Shown piece by piece: positions 34,199-42,836 of a stretch of DNA of 64,000 bases. The DNA is from an uncultured Eubacteriales bacterium (GTDB lineage Bacteria; Bacillota; Clostridia; Oscillospirales; Oscillospiraceae), in assembly GCA_900543085.1 (NCBI GenBank), contig UQQF01000008.1, positions 5,047-69,046 on the forward strand. Direction: 5' to 3'. The notes under the pieces are model-generated. The model was not told the DNA's origin. It saw nothing but the letters and a program-made list of their open reading frames with translations, and made no database searches. Position numbers and translations under genes: made by a program. Within the stretch, counting starts at the first letter, position 1. Each line of letters opens with the position of its first letter.

Positions 34199-35416
34199 TC
34201 ACAGTATCAGGCCGTACTTTTCGGCGAGGGGGAGCAGGACTTCGTCGGAGAGGGGGCCGGAGTAGAGGGCGCGGCCTTGGTAGGCGCGCAGGGCGGCTTC
34301 GAGCGCGGCGTCGTCCCCGCTCACGATGGCGAGGGGGCTGGTCACGGCGTACTGGCAGTCGGCCAGAGCCTCGGCGTCCTCGGCCGTTTCCACGCGCACG
34401 GCTATGACCTCGGCGCCGTCGTCCTGTGCGTCCTCGATGCGCTCGAGCAGCTCGCCGCCGCACGCAAACGGCTCGGGTATCTCCACGCCGGGGTCGAGCA
34501 GGAAGGCCGACTTTTCCGTCGCGCAGGGTATCCTGCCGCCGAAGTCCGGCTGCGGTGCGGCGGTGTCCACGCCCTCGAGCGCGCGGCGGAGCGCGGCGAT
34601 GTGCCCCTCGTCCGTGCCGCAGCAGCCGCCGAAGTACCCGACCCCGGCCGCGGCAAACTCGCGTGCACACGCGGCGAACTCGTCCGGCGGGCAGTCATAC
34701 TCGGTGCGCCCGTCCACGATGCGGGGCAGCCCGGCGTTGGGCTTTGCCAGCAGCGGGAGCTGCGCCCAGGGACGCAGCCGCTCTATCTGCGCGAGTATGT
34801 CGCGCGGACCTACCGAGCAGTTCAGGCCGAAGGCGTCCGCGCCCATGCCCTGCATCACGACCAGCGCCGCCGCGGCGTCCGTGCCCGTGAGCGTGCGTCC
34901 GTTCTCGTCGCAGGTGAAGGACACGATGGCGGGCTTGCGGCTGACGCTGCGCACGGCCAGCAGCGCGGCGCGGGCTTCGGGCAGGGTCATCATCGTCTCG
35001 ATTACGAACAGGTCAACGCCCGCCTCCTCCAGCGCGGCGGCCTGCTCGGCGTAGATGTCGAAAAGCTCTTCAAAGCTCGCCGTGCCGAGCGGGGCGAGGA
35101 ACAGCCCCGTGGGGGCGATGTCACCGGCCACGAGCGCGCGATCTCCGGCGGCTTCTTTCGATATCGCAGCCAGGCGGAGGTTGAACTCGCGCTCGCGGTT
35201 GAATATGCCAGCCGACTCGAGCTTGACGCGGTGCGCGCCGAAGGTGGGCGTGTAGATCACCCGGCTGCCGGCGTCAACGTAGCGCCGCTGTATGTCCAGC
35301 ATCGCCTCGGGGTGCTCCAGCACCCAGGCCTCGGCGCAGCCGCCGCCGGTGAAGCCGCGCTTTTGCAGCTCGGTGCCCGTCGCGCCGTCGAGTATGGTCG
35401 GGAAGTATAGCTCCAT
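34199..35416 (-). CDS. Homocysteine S-methyltransferase family protein
   Basis: Predicted to bind homocysteine through zinc and accept a methyl group to form methionine. The 405-residue protein has the Hcy-methyltransferase barrel (LDGATGTELQKRG, YTPTFGAHRVKLES) with zinc ligands Cys200 (GLNCSVGP) and Cys265/Cys266 (GYFGGCCGTDEG). Residues about 290-405 form an extra domain I cannot name; the cobalamin and reactivation domains of MetH are absent. It is three bases downstream of the RACo-type gene on the same strand, and a corrinoid protein is encoded 2.7 kb away, so the methyl donor is probably a separate methyl-corrinoid protein (inferred). Confidence 0.88.
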   Translation of the reverse strand: MELYFPTILDGATGTELQKRGFTGGGCAEAWVLEHPEAMLDIQRRYVDAGSRVIYTPTFGAHRVKLESAGIFNREREFNLRLAAISKEAAGDRALVAGDIAPTGLFLAPLGTASFEELFDIYAEQAAALEEAGVDLFVIETMMTLPEARAALLAVRSVSRKPAIVSFTCDENGRTLTGTDAAAALVVMQGMGADAFGLNCSVGPRDILAQIERLRPWAQLPLLAKPNAGLPRIVDGRTEYDCPPDEFAACAREFAAAGVGYFGGCCGTDEGHIAALRRALEGVDTAAPQPDFGGRIPCATEKSAFLLDPGVEIPEPFACGGELLERIEDAQDDGAEVIAVRVETAEDAEALADCQYAVTSPLAIVSGDDAALEAALRAYQGRALYSGPLSDEVLLPLAEKYGLIL

Positions 35417-35418
35417 GT

Positions 35419-36954
35419 TCAGTCCTCCTCGTAAAATGCCATAGCGTCCACAAAGGCGTCGGAAAACTCCGCGCTCCCGGACAGCTCCATGTATTCGCAG
35501 CGGCCGCGTATGTCCAGCAGCCTTTCAAAGCCCTCCGGCGAGCACAGCGCGCGGTGAGCGCCGTCCAGCGCCGCGTTGCCTATGGCGCGGGTCTTGCCGG
35601 CTAGCTCTTTGGGTATCAGGCCTATTTCGGCCGCGCTCGCGATGTTCAGGCGCGTGCCGAAGCCTCCGGCAAGGTACACCTCGTCTATGTCGTCCCAGGT
35701 GACGCCGGCGCGCCTGACCAGCAGCTCCACGCCCGCGCGCACGGCGGCCTTGGCCAGCTGCAGCTTGCGTATGTCCGCGGCTCTCAGCTTCACGCCGGGG
35801 GCGACGGTGAAGGACAGGTGACCCTTCTTGTTCACGGACACGGTCTCGCGCAGACCCTCGGGCAGCTCGTCCGGCTCCAGCAGGCGGCCTGTGCCGTCTA
35901 TCACGCCGCTTTTGAGCATCTCGGCGAGCGCGTCGACGATGCCCGTGCCGCAGATGCCCTTGGGATAGCCGCCGCCGATGACCACGTACCAGAACTCGCC
36001 CTGGGCGAAGCTCACGCGGCTTATCGCGCCGGGCACCGAGCGCATACCGCAGCTTATCTCCGCGCCCTCGAAGGCCGGACCGCAGGCCACGGAGCAGCTC
36101 AGAAGCCCGTCCCTGCCGCCGAGCACCAGCTCGCCGTTGGTGCCTATGTCCATCAGCAGGCGCACGCCGCCCTTTTCGGCCATGCCCGTGGCGTGCACGG
36201 CGGCCACGGTGTCGCCGCCGATGTAGCCGGAGACGCAGGGGACGAGGCGTATTTTCGCGTTGGGGAAGGCCTCGCCGGCAAGCGCTCCGCCGTCGGTGAA
36301 ATACTCGGCGGGGGCGTAGGGCGCGCGGCCTATGCTCTCGGGCGAGACGCCGGCGAAGATGTGCTCCATCGTGGTGTTGCCCGCGCAGAGTATCTCGGCT
36401 ATCTCCTCGTGAGCAACGTTGGCGTCGCCGCAGGCGATAGCGATAAGCTCGCGCGCCTGGGTGCGCGCCAGCTCGGTGAGCCTGGCCAGTCCGCCGTCCC
36501 TGGAGGCGTACTTTATGCGGCTTATCACGTCCGCACCGTAGGGCGCCTGAGCGTTCCACGCGCTGGCCGAGGCGAGCGTCTCGCCGCTTGCGCGGTCGAT
36601 TATGCGCACGGCGAGGGTCGTCGTGCCTATGTCCAGTGCGGCGGCGTAGCCGCTGAGAGCGCCCGCGCCGCTTATCGCTGCGCCGTCGAGCTGTATCTCG
36701 CCGCCGGAGGCGGAGTCGGGCGCTATCACGACGCGCTCGCCCACGTCGGACGCGAGTATCCGGCAGGCGTTCACCCGCTCGCGCGTGCCGTCGGGCGAGA
36801 CTAGCGTGACGGCGCATTTGCCGCACTTGCCCTGCCCGCCGCAGGGCGCGGCTATGTCGAAGGACTCGGCGCTCAGGACGTCAAGGAGCGTCACTCCAGG
36901 TTCATATACAAGCTTAGTGTCTCCGCTCTCGGAGCGTACGGTGACGGTTGACAC
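35419..36954 (-). CDS. RACo-type reductive activator of corrinoid proteins (2Fe-2S ferredoxin + ASKHA, DUF4445)
   Basis: ATP-driven reactivation of corrinoid proteins whose cobalt has been oxidised to Co(II). The 511-residue protein begins with a [2Fe-2S] domain (Cys38, 44, 47 in PCGGQGKCGKCAV and Cys64), then a linker and the ASKHA ATPase fold of DUF4445 (YAAALDIGTTTLAVRI, LCAGNTTMEHIFAG, LLMDIGTNGELVLGG, VYLAGGFGTRLNI). The start is GTG 36952-36954 after AAGGTGGTGAGG. Promoter at 36989-37017. It neighbours genes for a methyl acceptor enzyme and a corrinoid fusion protein, its likely client. Confidence 0.92.
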   Translation of the reverse strand: MSTVTVRSESGDTKLVYEPGVTLLDVLSAESFDIAAPCGGQGKCGKCAVTLVSPDGTRERVNACRILASDVGERVVIAPDSASGGEIQLDGAAISGAGALSGYAAALDIGTTTLAVRIIDRASGETLASASAWNAQAPYGADVISRIKYASRDGGLARLTELARTQARELIAIACGDANVAHEEIAEILCAGNTTMEHIFAGVSPESIGRAPYAPAEYFTDGGALAGEAFPNAKIRLVPCVSGYIGGDTVAAVHATGMAEKGGVRLLMDIGTNGELVLGGRDGLLSCSVACGPAFEGAEISCGMRSVPGAISRVSFAQGEFWYVVIGGGYPKGICGTGIVDALAEMLKSGVIDGTGRLLEPDELPEGLRETVSVNKKGHLSFTVAPGVKLRAADIRKLQLAKAAVRAGVELLVRRAGVTWDDIDEVYLAGGFGTRLNIASAAEIGLIPKELAGKTRAIGNAALDGAHRALCSPEGFERLLDIRGRCEYMELSGSAEFSDAFVDAMAFYEED

Positions 36955-36988
36955 CGCGGCCTCACCACCTTATAATCAATGTATTACC

Positions 36989-37017
36989 AATATACTATTT
37001 TTTGCAGGCGCGGTCAA
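36989..37017 (-). promoter_or_regulatory. Promoter of the RACo-homocysteine methyltransferase operon
   Basis: On the minus strand: TTGACC (37017-37012), 17 bases, TATATT (36994-36989). It overlaps the start of the divergent GNAT gene's leader. Confidence 0.7.
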
Positions 37018-37037
37018 GCGCGCGGGAGGTGAGCCGT

Positions 37038-37541
37038 GTGGAGATACGTCCGCTGCTGCCGGGCGACGACCGCCTCGCGCTCTCGGGCGTGTACGAGGCG
37101 AGCTGGCGCCGGGCATACCGGGGCATAGTGCCGCAAGACTGCCTCGACGCCCTGCCGGCCGGGCGCTGGAGCGGCTTTTTCGACACGCCGGGAGTGTACA
37201 CGCTTGTGGCCGTGGACGGCGATGTTTACGCCGGCACGGCGAGTTTCGGCGCTTCGCGCTTCCCGGAGTACGGCGGCGAGGGCGAGCTTATCTCGCTCTA
37301 TCTGCGGCCGGAGTACGCCGGGCGCGGCCTGGGCCGGGCGCTGCTCGAGACAGCGCTGGGCGCGCTCGCGGACATGGGCTTCGACGCCGTCTTCCTCTGG
37401 GTTCTGGAGGAGAACGCCGCGGCGAGAGCCTTTTATGAGCGCATGGGTTTCGTGCGCGGCGGCGAGACGCTCTGCGAGGAGATAGGCGGAAAGACGCTGC
37501 GCGAGCTGCGGTATGTGCGAAGCGTGAAAGGTGGCGTTTGA
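37038..37541 (+). CDS. GNAT-family N-acetyltransferase
   Basis: A 167-residue acetyl-CoA-dependent acyltransferase. The acetyl-CoA motif A reads LISLYLRPEYAGRGLGRALLE, followed by VLEENAAARAFYERMGF (motif B). GTG 37038 is chosen with GGGAGGT (37024-37030) seven bases upstream; another GTG at 37029 overlaps that site. It abuts the DUF2284 gene without a gap and so probably shares its transcript, divergent from the RACo operon. Substrate unknown. Confidence 0.9.
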   Translation: MEIRPLLPGDDRLALSGVYEASWRRAYRGIVPQDCLDALPAGRWSGFFDTPGVYTLVAVDGDVYAGTASFGASRFPEYGGEGELISLYLRPEYAGRGLGRALLETALGALADMGFDAVFLWVLEENAAARAFYERMGFVRGGETLCEEIGGKTLRELRYVRSVKGGV

Positions 37542-38075
37542 ATGTCCGGACTTACAGACCTCGCGCTTGAAATCGGCTTCGAGTGCGCCTCGGAGTTCGA
37601 CGCGGGCAAGCTGACGTTTTCGCCGGAGGTGCGCGAGATGTGCGCCTCGGGGCGGTGCAGGCGCTACGGCGCGAGCTGGAGCTGCCCGCCGGCCTGCGGC
37701 ACGCTGGAGGCGCTGGAGCGCCGTGCGCGGCGCCATTCCCGCTGCGTGCTGGTGCAGACGGTGGCGCGGCTGGACGGCGACTTCGACGCCGAGGGCATCA
37801 AGGCCGCCGAAGCGCTGCACAAGCGGCGCTTTGACACGCTCGCCCGCCAGGTGAAGCTGGCGACGGGCGGGGAGTGTATGCCCATGGGCGCCGGCTCGTG
37901 CACGCGCTGCGCCAAGTGCACCTATCCCGACAGGCCGTGCCGGTATCCCGACAAGCTCTGGCCGAGTATGGAGGCCTGCGGCCTGCTGGTGAGAGACGTG
38001 TGCGTCCTCGCCGGACTGGACTACTACCACGGCCCGGGAACAATGACGTATTCATCCTGTATTCTGATAAACTAG
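37542..38075 (+). CDS. DUF2284 Cys-rich metal-binding protein
   Basis: A 177-residue protein with many cysteines: MCASGRCRRYGASWSCPPACG near residues 33-53, SCTRCAKCTYPDRPCRYP near 118-135, and single cysteines in MEACGLLVRDVC. This is the DUF2284 pattern, often found beside corrinoid methyltransferases in anaerobes, where an iron-sulfur or redox role is suspected but unproven. It starts directly after the GNAT stop and lies 12 bases before the methyltransferase fusion, so a shared function is likely. Confidence 0.88.
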   Translation: MSGLTDLALEIGFECASEFDAGKLTFSPEVREMCASGRCRRYGASWSCPPACGTLEALERRARRHSRCVLVQTVARLDGDFDAEGIKAAEALHKRRFDTLARQVKLATGGECMPMGAGSCTRCAKCTYPDRPCRYPDKLWPSMEACGLLVRDVCVLAGLDYYHGPGTMTYSSCILIN

Positions 38076-38087
38076 GGGGTCAAAGCC

Positions 38088-39797
38088 ATGTCCACACCCA
38101 GAGAGATCTTCCTCGAAATGCTCAAGCCCGACGGAAAGCCGGAGCGCATACTCGACCAGTACGAGGCGCTGGCCATGATGACCGGCGACCCGATAAACAA
38201 ATACCTGCGCGGCAACCGCGTGCGCGGCACGACCAGCGTGGACAGATGGGGCACGACGATACTCTTTCCCGCCGACGCCCCGGGACCCATGCCGGACACC
38301 GGCGACGAGCTGAAGGTGCTCCGCGACATCACCCGCTGGCGCGAATACGTCCACGCGCCGGACATAGAGGCCAACTGCTCCGAGGGCTGGGAGGAGATCC
38401 GCGCCCAGGCCGAGGCCGTGCGCGGCGAAAAGCTGGTCGCCGGGTTCATGGGCACGGGCATCTTCGAGCAGTGCCACTTCCTCATGGGCTTTGAGGACAC
38501 GCTGTCCAACCTCTACGAGCACCCCGACGAGATGCACGAGCTGATAGAGTACATCACCGACTACCGCCTGCGCTATGTCAAGCTGCTGATAGACAACCTG
38601 CACCCGGACGTCATCTTCTCCCACGACGACTGGGGCACCAAGAGCGCGCTGTTCATGAAGCCCGAGATGTGGCGCGAGTTCTACAAGGAGCCGTACCGCC
38701 GCTTCTACGGCTACATCCGCTCGCGCGGAGTCATCGCCATACACCACGGCGACGCGTACCTGGCCGACATAGTCGAGGACATGGTCGAGCTGGGCATACA
38801 GTGCTGGCAGGGCGTCCTGCCGGAGAACGACATCCCGGCATTGCAGGAGCGCTTGCAGGGTCGGATGGTACTCATGGGCGGCATAGGCGCGGCGATAGAC
38901 CGCGCGGACGCCACCGAGGAGGAGATACGCGCCTACGTGCGCGACACGCTGGAGCGCTGCACGCCGCGCGGCCACTTCATCCCCAGCATCACCTACGGCC
39001 TGCCCGGCGCGGTGTATCCGCAGGTCGACGCGGCCATAGACGCCGAGATCGCCGCCTGGAACAGCGAGGTGCACCTGCACTCGCAGCGCGCGCCGGTCAT
39101 ACGCCGCGGCGCGGCGCGCACCCAGGCTGCGGCTCCGGTCCAGGCCGAGGCGGAGAGCGCGGCGGAGAACGACACCTTCTCCCAGCTCGCCGAGGCGCTG
39201 CGGCGCGGACGCAAAAAGCGCGTGCTGGAGCTGGTCGAGTCCGCACTGGGCGAGGGCGTGGCCGCGCAGAGCGTGCTGGACGGCCTGGTGCACGGCATGC
39301 AGCTGCTGGGCGAGGACTTCAGCGCCGGGCGCGCCTTCGTACCCGAGATGCTGGTCGCGGCGCGCAGCATGAACGCGGCCACCGAGCGGCTCAAGCCGCT
39401 GCTCACCGCCGGAGGGCGCAGGAGCGCAGGCAGGGTCTGCATCGGCACGGTGCGCGGCGACATGCACGACATAGGCAAGAACCTGGTCAAGATCATGATG
39501 GAGGGCGCGGGGCTGGAGGTCGTGGATCTCGGCGTCGACGTCTCCGCCGAGCAGTTCGTGGACACCGCGGTGAGCGAGCACTGCGACATCATCGCCTGCT
39601 CCGCGCTGCTGACCACTACGATGGACGAGATGCGCCGCGTGGTCTCGCTGGCGGACGAGCGCGGGATACGCGGCAGCGTGAAGGTGATGATAGGCGGCGC
39701 GCCGATAACGCAGGCCTACTGCGACGAGATAGGCGCCGACTGCTACACCGCCGACGCCGCCCAGGCCGCTCAGGCCGCGCTGCGGCTGCTGGCCTGA
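38088..39797 (+). CDS. Fusion of a URO-D/MtaA-type methyltransferase with a B12-binding corrinoid protein
   Basis: A 569-residue two-part protein. Residues 1-340 are a uroporphyrinogen-decarboxylase-like methyltransferase barrel (FMGTGIFEQCHFLMGFED, FSHDDWGTKSALFMKPEMW, IAIHHGDAYLADIVEDM). A Gln/Ala linker (about 345-375) leads to a MtaC/MetH-type corrinoid module: helical cap (about 375-440) and the cobalamin loop D458-M-H460-D-I-G463 with later VMIGGAPIT. Normally these parts are separate proteins (MtaB/MtaC or MtgB/MtgC types). No named substrate can be assigned. ATG 38088 follows a GGGGG run. Single strand with GNAT and DUF2284; terminator at 39812-39847. Confidence 0.92.
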   Translation: MSTPREIFLEMLKPDGKPERILDQYEALAMMTGDPINKYLRGNRVRGTTSVDRWGTTILFPADAPGPMPDTGDELKVLRDITRWREYVHAPDIEANCSEGWEEIRAQAEAVRGEKLVAGFMGTGIFEQCHFLMGFEDTLSNLYEHPDEMHELIEYITDYRLRYVKLLIDNLHPDVIFSHDDWGTKSALFMKPEMWREFYKEPYRRFYGYIRSRGVIAIHHGDAYLADIVEDMVELGIQCWQGVLPENDIPALQERLQGRMVLMGGIGAAIDRADATEEEIRAYVRDTLERCTPRGHFIPSITYGLPGAVYPQVDAAIDAEIAAWNSEVHLHSQRAPVIRRGAARTQAAAPVQAEAESAAENDTFSQLAEALRRGRKKRVLELVESALGEGVAAQSVLDGLVHGMQLLGEDFSAGRAFVPEMLVAARSMNAATERLKPLLTAGGRRSAGRVCIGTVRGDMHDIGKNLVKIMMEGAGLEVVDLGVDVSAEQFVDTAVSEHCDIIACSALLTTTMDEMRRVVSLADERGIRGSVKVMIGGAPITQAYCDEIGADCYTADAAQAAQAALRLLA

Positions 39798-39811
39798 CCG
39801 GAAGACCGAAA

Positions 39812-39847
39812 CGGGCGCGCCCCTGCCTGGCGCAAAGGGCGCGCCCG
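39812..39847 (+). terminator. Terminator-like hairpin after the methyltransferase fusion
   Basis: CGGGCGCGCCC (39812-39822) pairs with GGGCGCGCCCG (near 39837-39847). Strong GC stem, no T-run. Confidence 0.6.
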
Positions 39848-39882
39848 CGCCGTATAAAATCTGCTTACGGAGATGGGGACAT

Positions 39883-40578
39883 TTGCCGCCGGAGCGTGTT
39901 TACAATGAAACTTTGAATAACGGCATACCGCTCACGCTCCGGTTCCGGAGCGTGAAGCTGTTTCGCATAAGCGTGAAGGGCGACGGGAGCGTGGAGGCCG
40001 TCGCCCCGCGCGCTCTCAGCCGCGCCGCGGCGATGGCGCTGGCCAACGGGCGCGCGGAGTGGGTGCGCTCGCACCGGGAGGAGATACTCTCGCGCGCGTC
40101 GCGCGCATCGCAGTACGTCTCGGGCGAGACGGCGCCGCTCTGGGGCAGGGAGTATGCGCTGAGGGTGGAAACGGGAACGCCCGGAGCCGTGCTTCGCGAC
40201 GACGAGCTGGTGCTCAGCGCGCCGGAGGGCGCGGACTTGCAGTCCAGGCGCGCGGCGCTGCTCTCGCTGTACCGGAGCGAGCTGGAGCGGGCTATCCCGC
40301 CGCTGGTGGAAAAATATGCCGCCGCGCTCTCGGTGCCTGCGCCGCAGTGGTCGCTGCGCGACATGCGCACGCGCTGGGGCAGCTGCACCCCGGCGAGGGG
40401 CACGGTGCGCTTTGCGCTGAACCTGGCGGCCAAGCCGCCGCTGTGCCTCGAATACGTCGTGGCGCACGAGCTGGCGCATCTGCGCATCCACGGGCACGGC
40501 GCGGACTTCCACGCGCTTGTACGCAGCGTTTTCCCAAACGAGCGCGGGGTCACGGCGCTGCTGCGTGCACAAAATTGA
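39883..40578 (+). CDS. YgjP/DUF45 zinc metallopeptidase family protein
   Basis: A 231-residue M48-like protein. The zinc motif H-E-L-A-H with a third ligand lies in VVAHELAHLRIHGHGADFHALV near the C-terminus, preceded by SLRDMRTRWGSCTPARGTVRFALNL (recognisable as the DUF45 core). Biological role unknown; some homologues act on nucleotides or peptides. TTG 39883 follows GGAGATGGGG, but TTG 39913 is an alternative, so the first ten residues are uncertain. Single gene. Confidence 0.85.
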   Translation: MPPERVYNETLNNGIPLTLRFRSVKLFRISVKGDGSVEAVAPRALSRAAAMALANGRAEWVRSHREEILSRASRASQYVSGETAPLWGREYALRVETGTPGAVLRDDELVLSAPEGADLQSRRAALLSLYRSELERAIPPLVEKYAAALSVPAPQWSLRDMRTRWGSCTPARGTVRFALNLAAKPPLCLEYVVAHELAHLRIHGHGADFHALVRSVFPNERGVTALLRAQN

Positions 40579-40628
40579 CAAAGTGATATTAAATCGCCCC
40601 CAAAGTTCCGCCATTGCCGGGGCGAGTA

Positions 40629-40637
40629 TGTTATAGT
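40629..40637 (+). promoter_or_regulatory. Extended -10 promoter of the BaiE-like gene
   Basis: TG-T-TATAGT (40629-40637), an extended -10 element with no good -35; GTTAAC follows near the likely start point. It lies about 90 bases upstream of the ATG. Confidence 0.5.
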
Positions 40638-40723
40638 GTTAACAGAAAGCGCAAGGGCAGGAATTGTGCTATCTGCCCCAGCCCACAGCGGCGGGCACAA
40701 CAAATCAAGGAGGACAACTTACC

Positions 40724-41284
40724 ATGACCATGGAAGAACTCGAAAAGCGCATTGACCGTCTGGAGTCTATAGAGGAGATCAAGCAGCTGCAGGCCAAGTA
40801 TTTCCGCTGCCTCGACACCAAGCAGTGGGATGAGCTGGGCACGGTGTTTGCGCCCAAGTTCCACACCGCCTTCTCCGACGGCCGCCTGGTCTTTGACCAC
40901 TTCGAGGGCGAAGACGGCCTGAAGAAGTACTACATGGACAATATGGGTATCCAGATATCCCAGCACAACGGCCACACCCCGGAGATAAAGGTCGCCGAGG
41001 ACGGCCAGACCGCCGAGGGCACCTGGTATCTGCACGACTACCTCATCGTTCCCCTGCCGAAGCATGAGTTCGGCATCCGCGGCACTGCCATCTACACCAT
41101 CGGCTATGTCCGCGTGGACGGCGCCTGGAAGATAGGCAGCATCGGCTACAAGCGTATCTACGAGGAGAGCTGGCTGCGCGACGATCCCAGCAAGCCCCAC
41201 CGCATCACCGAGAACATGTTCACCTTCACCGGCGAGCACAAGGGCTCCGTCACCATCCAGGGCGACAAGGAACTCAAGAAGTAA
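40724..41284 (+). CDS. BaiE-like SnoaL-fold dehydratase
   Basis: A 186-residue NTF2/SnoaL-fold protein that reads like BaiE, the bile-acid 7alpha-dehydratase: AKYFRCLDTKQWDEL, SQHNGHTPEI, GTWYLHDYLI and GSIGYKRIYEE correspond to BaiE segments known to me. Tyr26, Asp31, His81, Asp105 and Arg144 align with the residues I recall as catalytic in BaiE (Tyr30, Asp35, His83, Asp106, Arg146). An extended tail after residue 165 is unlike BaiE. ATG 40724 follows AAGGAGG (40707-40713). No other bai gene is nearby, so it may dehydrate another steroid or cyclic substrate. Confidence 0.8.
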   Translation: MTMEELEKRIDRLESIEEIKQLQAKYFRCLDTKQWDELGTVFAPKFHTAFSDGRLVFDHFEGEDGLKKYYMDNMGIQISQHNGHTPEIKVAEDGQTAEGTWYLHDYLIVPLPKHEFGIRGTAIYTIGYVRVDGAWKIGSIGYKRIYEESWLRDDPSKPHRITENMFTFTGEHKGSVTIQGDKELKK

Positions 41285-41299
41285 GCGGCAAAAAGCAAT

Positions 41300-41331
41300 A
41301 AAAATCCCGCGCCGACAGGCGCGGGATTTTT
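41300..41331. terminator. Bidirectional terminator between the BaiE-like and NSS genes
   Basis: AAAAATCCCGCGCC (41300-41313), GACA, GGCGCGGGATTTTT (41318-41331): a perfect 14-bp stem with A- and T-rich ends between convergent genes. Confidence 0.93.
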
Positions 41332-41357
41332 ATATGTTATTGAATCGTCACACCGGC

Positions 41358-42836
41358 TTATCCGAAGAAGTCGATTATCTGGCCGACGAGGACGACAGCC
41401 ATGCCGATGGGGGTGACGAACTTGAAGCAGAAGTTGAAGAAGCCGTAACCCCAGAACTTGTGGCCGCTGGCCTCGCACTCCGGCACGATCAGGTCTTTCG
41501 TCTTCCACTTCCAGCCTATGAGCAAGGCCATCACCAGCGCGCCTAGCGGCATCAGTATGCCCTCGGAGATAACGTCGAAGAAGTCAAGCCAGCTGTCGAT
41601 GAACATCGGGATCTCGCCCGCCATCAGCTGGTCGATGCTCATGCCGAAGAAGGTGTACGGAGCGGGAACCGCACCCGCGACACCGGTCACGCCGCCGCCA
41701 ATGGCGTCGAGCGCGACGGGCAGACCGACGATGAGAGAGAGGACGGCCGCAACGCACATTGTGCTAGTACGGTTGACCTTTTTGCCCTTCTCGCGTCCGG
41801 CGTCGATGCGCCAGGTGACGATGGCCTCGAACAGGGAGATGGACGAGGTGACCGCCGCGATGAACACGAGGAAGTAGAACATGAAGCCGACGAAGCTGCC
41901 AAAGCTGCCCATGCTCAGGAAGACGTTCTGCATGGTGTTGAACAGCAGGCCGGGGCCCTGGTTGTACTCCATGCCGAAGGCCGCGCAGGCCGGGAGAACA
42001 GCGCAGGCTGCCATGACGGCTATCAGAGTATCACAGGCCGGGATTATGAGCGCGTTCTTCTGCAGGTTCTCCTTCTTATCCAGGTAGGAGCCGTAGGAGA
42101 TTATGGCGCCCATGCCAAGCGACAGTGAGAAGAACATCTGGCCTGCCGCCTTAGACAACACTTCTAAGAATCCGGAGAAAGAGGATATGGGCTCGAAGTT
42201 CGGGGTGAGCATATCCTTGTAGCCCTGGCCGGCGCCCGGCTGGAACGCAACGTAGATGATGACGAACAGGAGCATGAAGAACAGCGCGGGCATTGCGACC
42301 GTGCAGAACTTCTCGATGCCGCCCTGTATGCCGCCCATGACGATGACGACGTTGCAGACTATGAACAGCACGTGGAAGAAGACCATGCCGCTGTAGTCGT
42401 GGAGTATGTATCCGAAGAAGTTGCCGCTCTGTCCGGCAAAGCCGTCCACACCGAGTATCTGCAGTATGAAGCCGAACATGTAGCGCATGACGAGTCCGCC
42501 GAGGACGTTGTAGAACGCCAGCAGACAGAACGCCGCAAGTATGCCCAGCAGGCCTATCCACTTGTACTTCTTGCCGAGCTTGGCATAAGCGCCGACGGCG
42601 CCGAGGCCGGTCTTGCGGCCGATGGACAGCTCGCCGAGCATGACGACCACGCCGACGAAGATGACCAGGAGCAGGTAGATAACCAGGAACGCGAAGCCGC
42701 CGTAGCTGCCCATCTTGTACGGGAAGCCCCAAATGTTGCCAAGGCCGACCGCCGAGCCGACGGCCGCCATCAGGAAACCAAAGTTGGAGCCCCATGAACC
42801 ACGATCATGTTCCATGTGCTGAGAATGTTCAGACAT
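41358..42836 (-). CDS. Sodium-dependent transporter, NSS (SNF) family
   Basis: A 492-residue Na+-coupled importer for an amino acid or related amine. About eleven to twelve helices; the first carries the NSS signature FLMAAVGSAVGLGNIWGFPY, with the Na+/substrate unwound region GSAVGLGN, followed by LGELSIGRKTGLGAVGA; helix 6 is marked by FFSLSLGMGAIISYGSY. The start is ATG 42834-42836 with GGGAGGG upstream. Promoter at 42936-42964. Substrate cannot be told from sequence; it converges on the BaiE-like gene, so no operon link. Confidence 0.93.
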   Translation of the reverse strand: MSEHSQHMEHDRGSWGSNFGFLMAAVGSAVGLGNIWGFPYKMGSYGGFAFLVIYLLLVIFVGVVVMLGELSIGRKTGLGAVGAYAKLGKKYKWIGLLGILAAFCLLAFYNVLGGLVMRYMFGFILQILGVDGFAGQSGNFFGYILHDYSGMVFFHVLFIVCNVVIVMGGIQGGIEKFCTVAMPALFFMLLFVIIYVAFQPGAGQGYKDMLTPNFEPISSFSGFLEVLSKAAGQMFFSLSLGMGAIISYGSYLDKKENLQKNALIIPACDTLIAVMAACAVLPACAAFGMEYNQGPGLLFNTMQNVFLSMGSFGSFVGFMFYFLVFIAAVTSSISLFEAIVTWRIDAGREKGKKVNRTSTMCVAAVLSLIVGLPVALDAIGGGVTGVAGAVPAPYTFFGMSIDQLMAGEIPMFIDSWLDFFDVISEGILMPLGALVMALLIGWKWKTKDLIVPECEASGHKFWGYGFFNFCFKFVTPIGMAVVLVGQIIDFFG

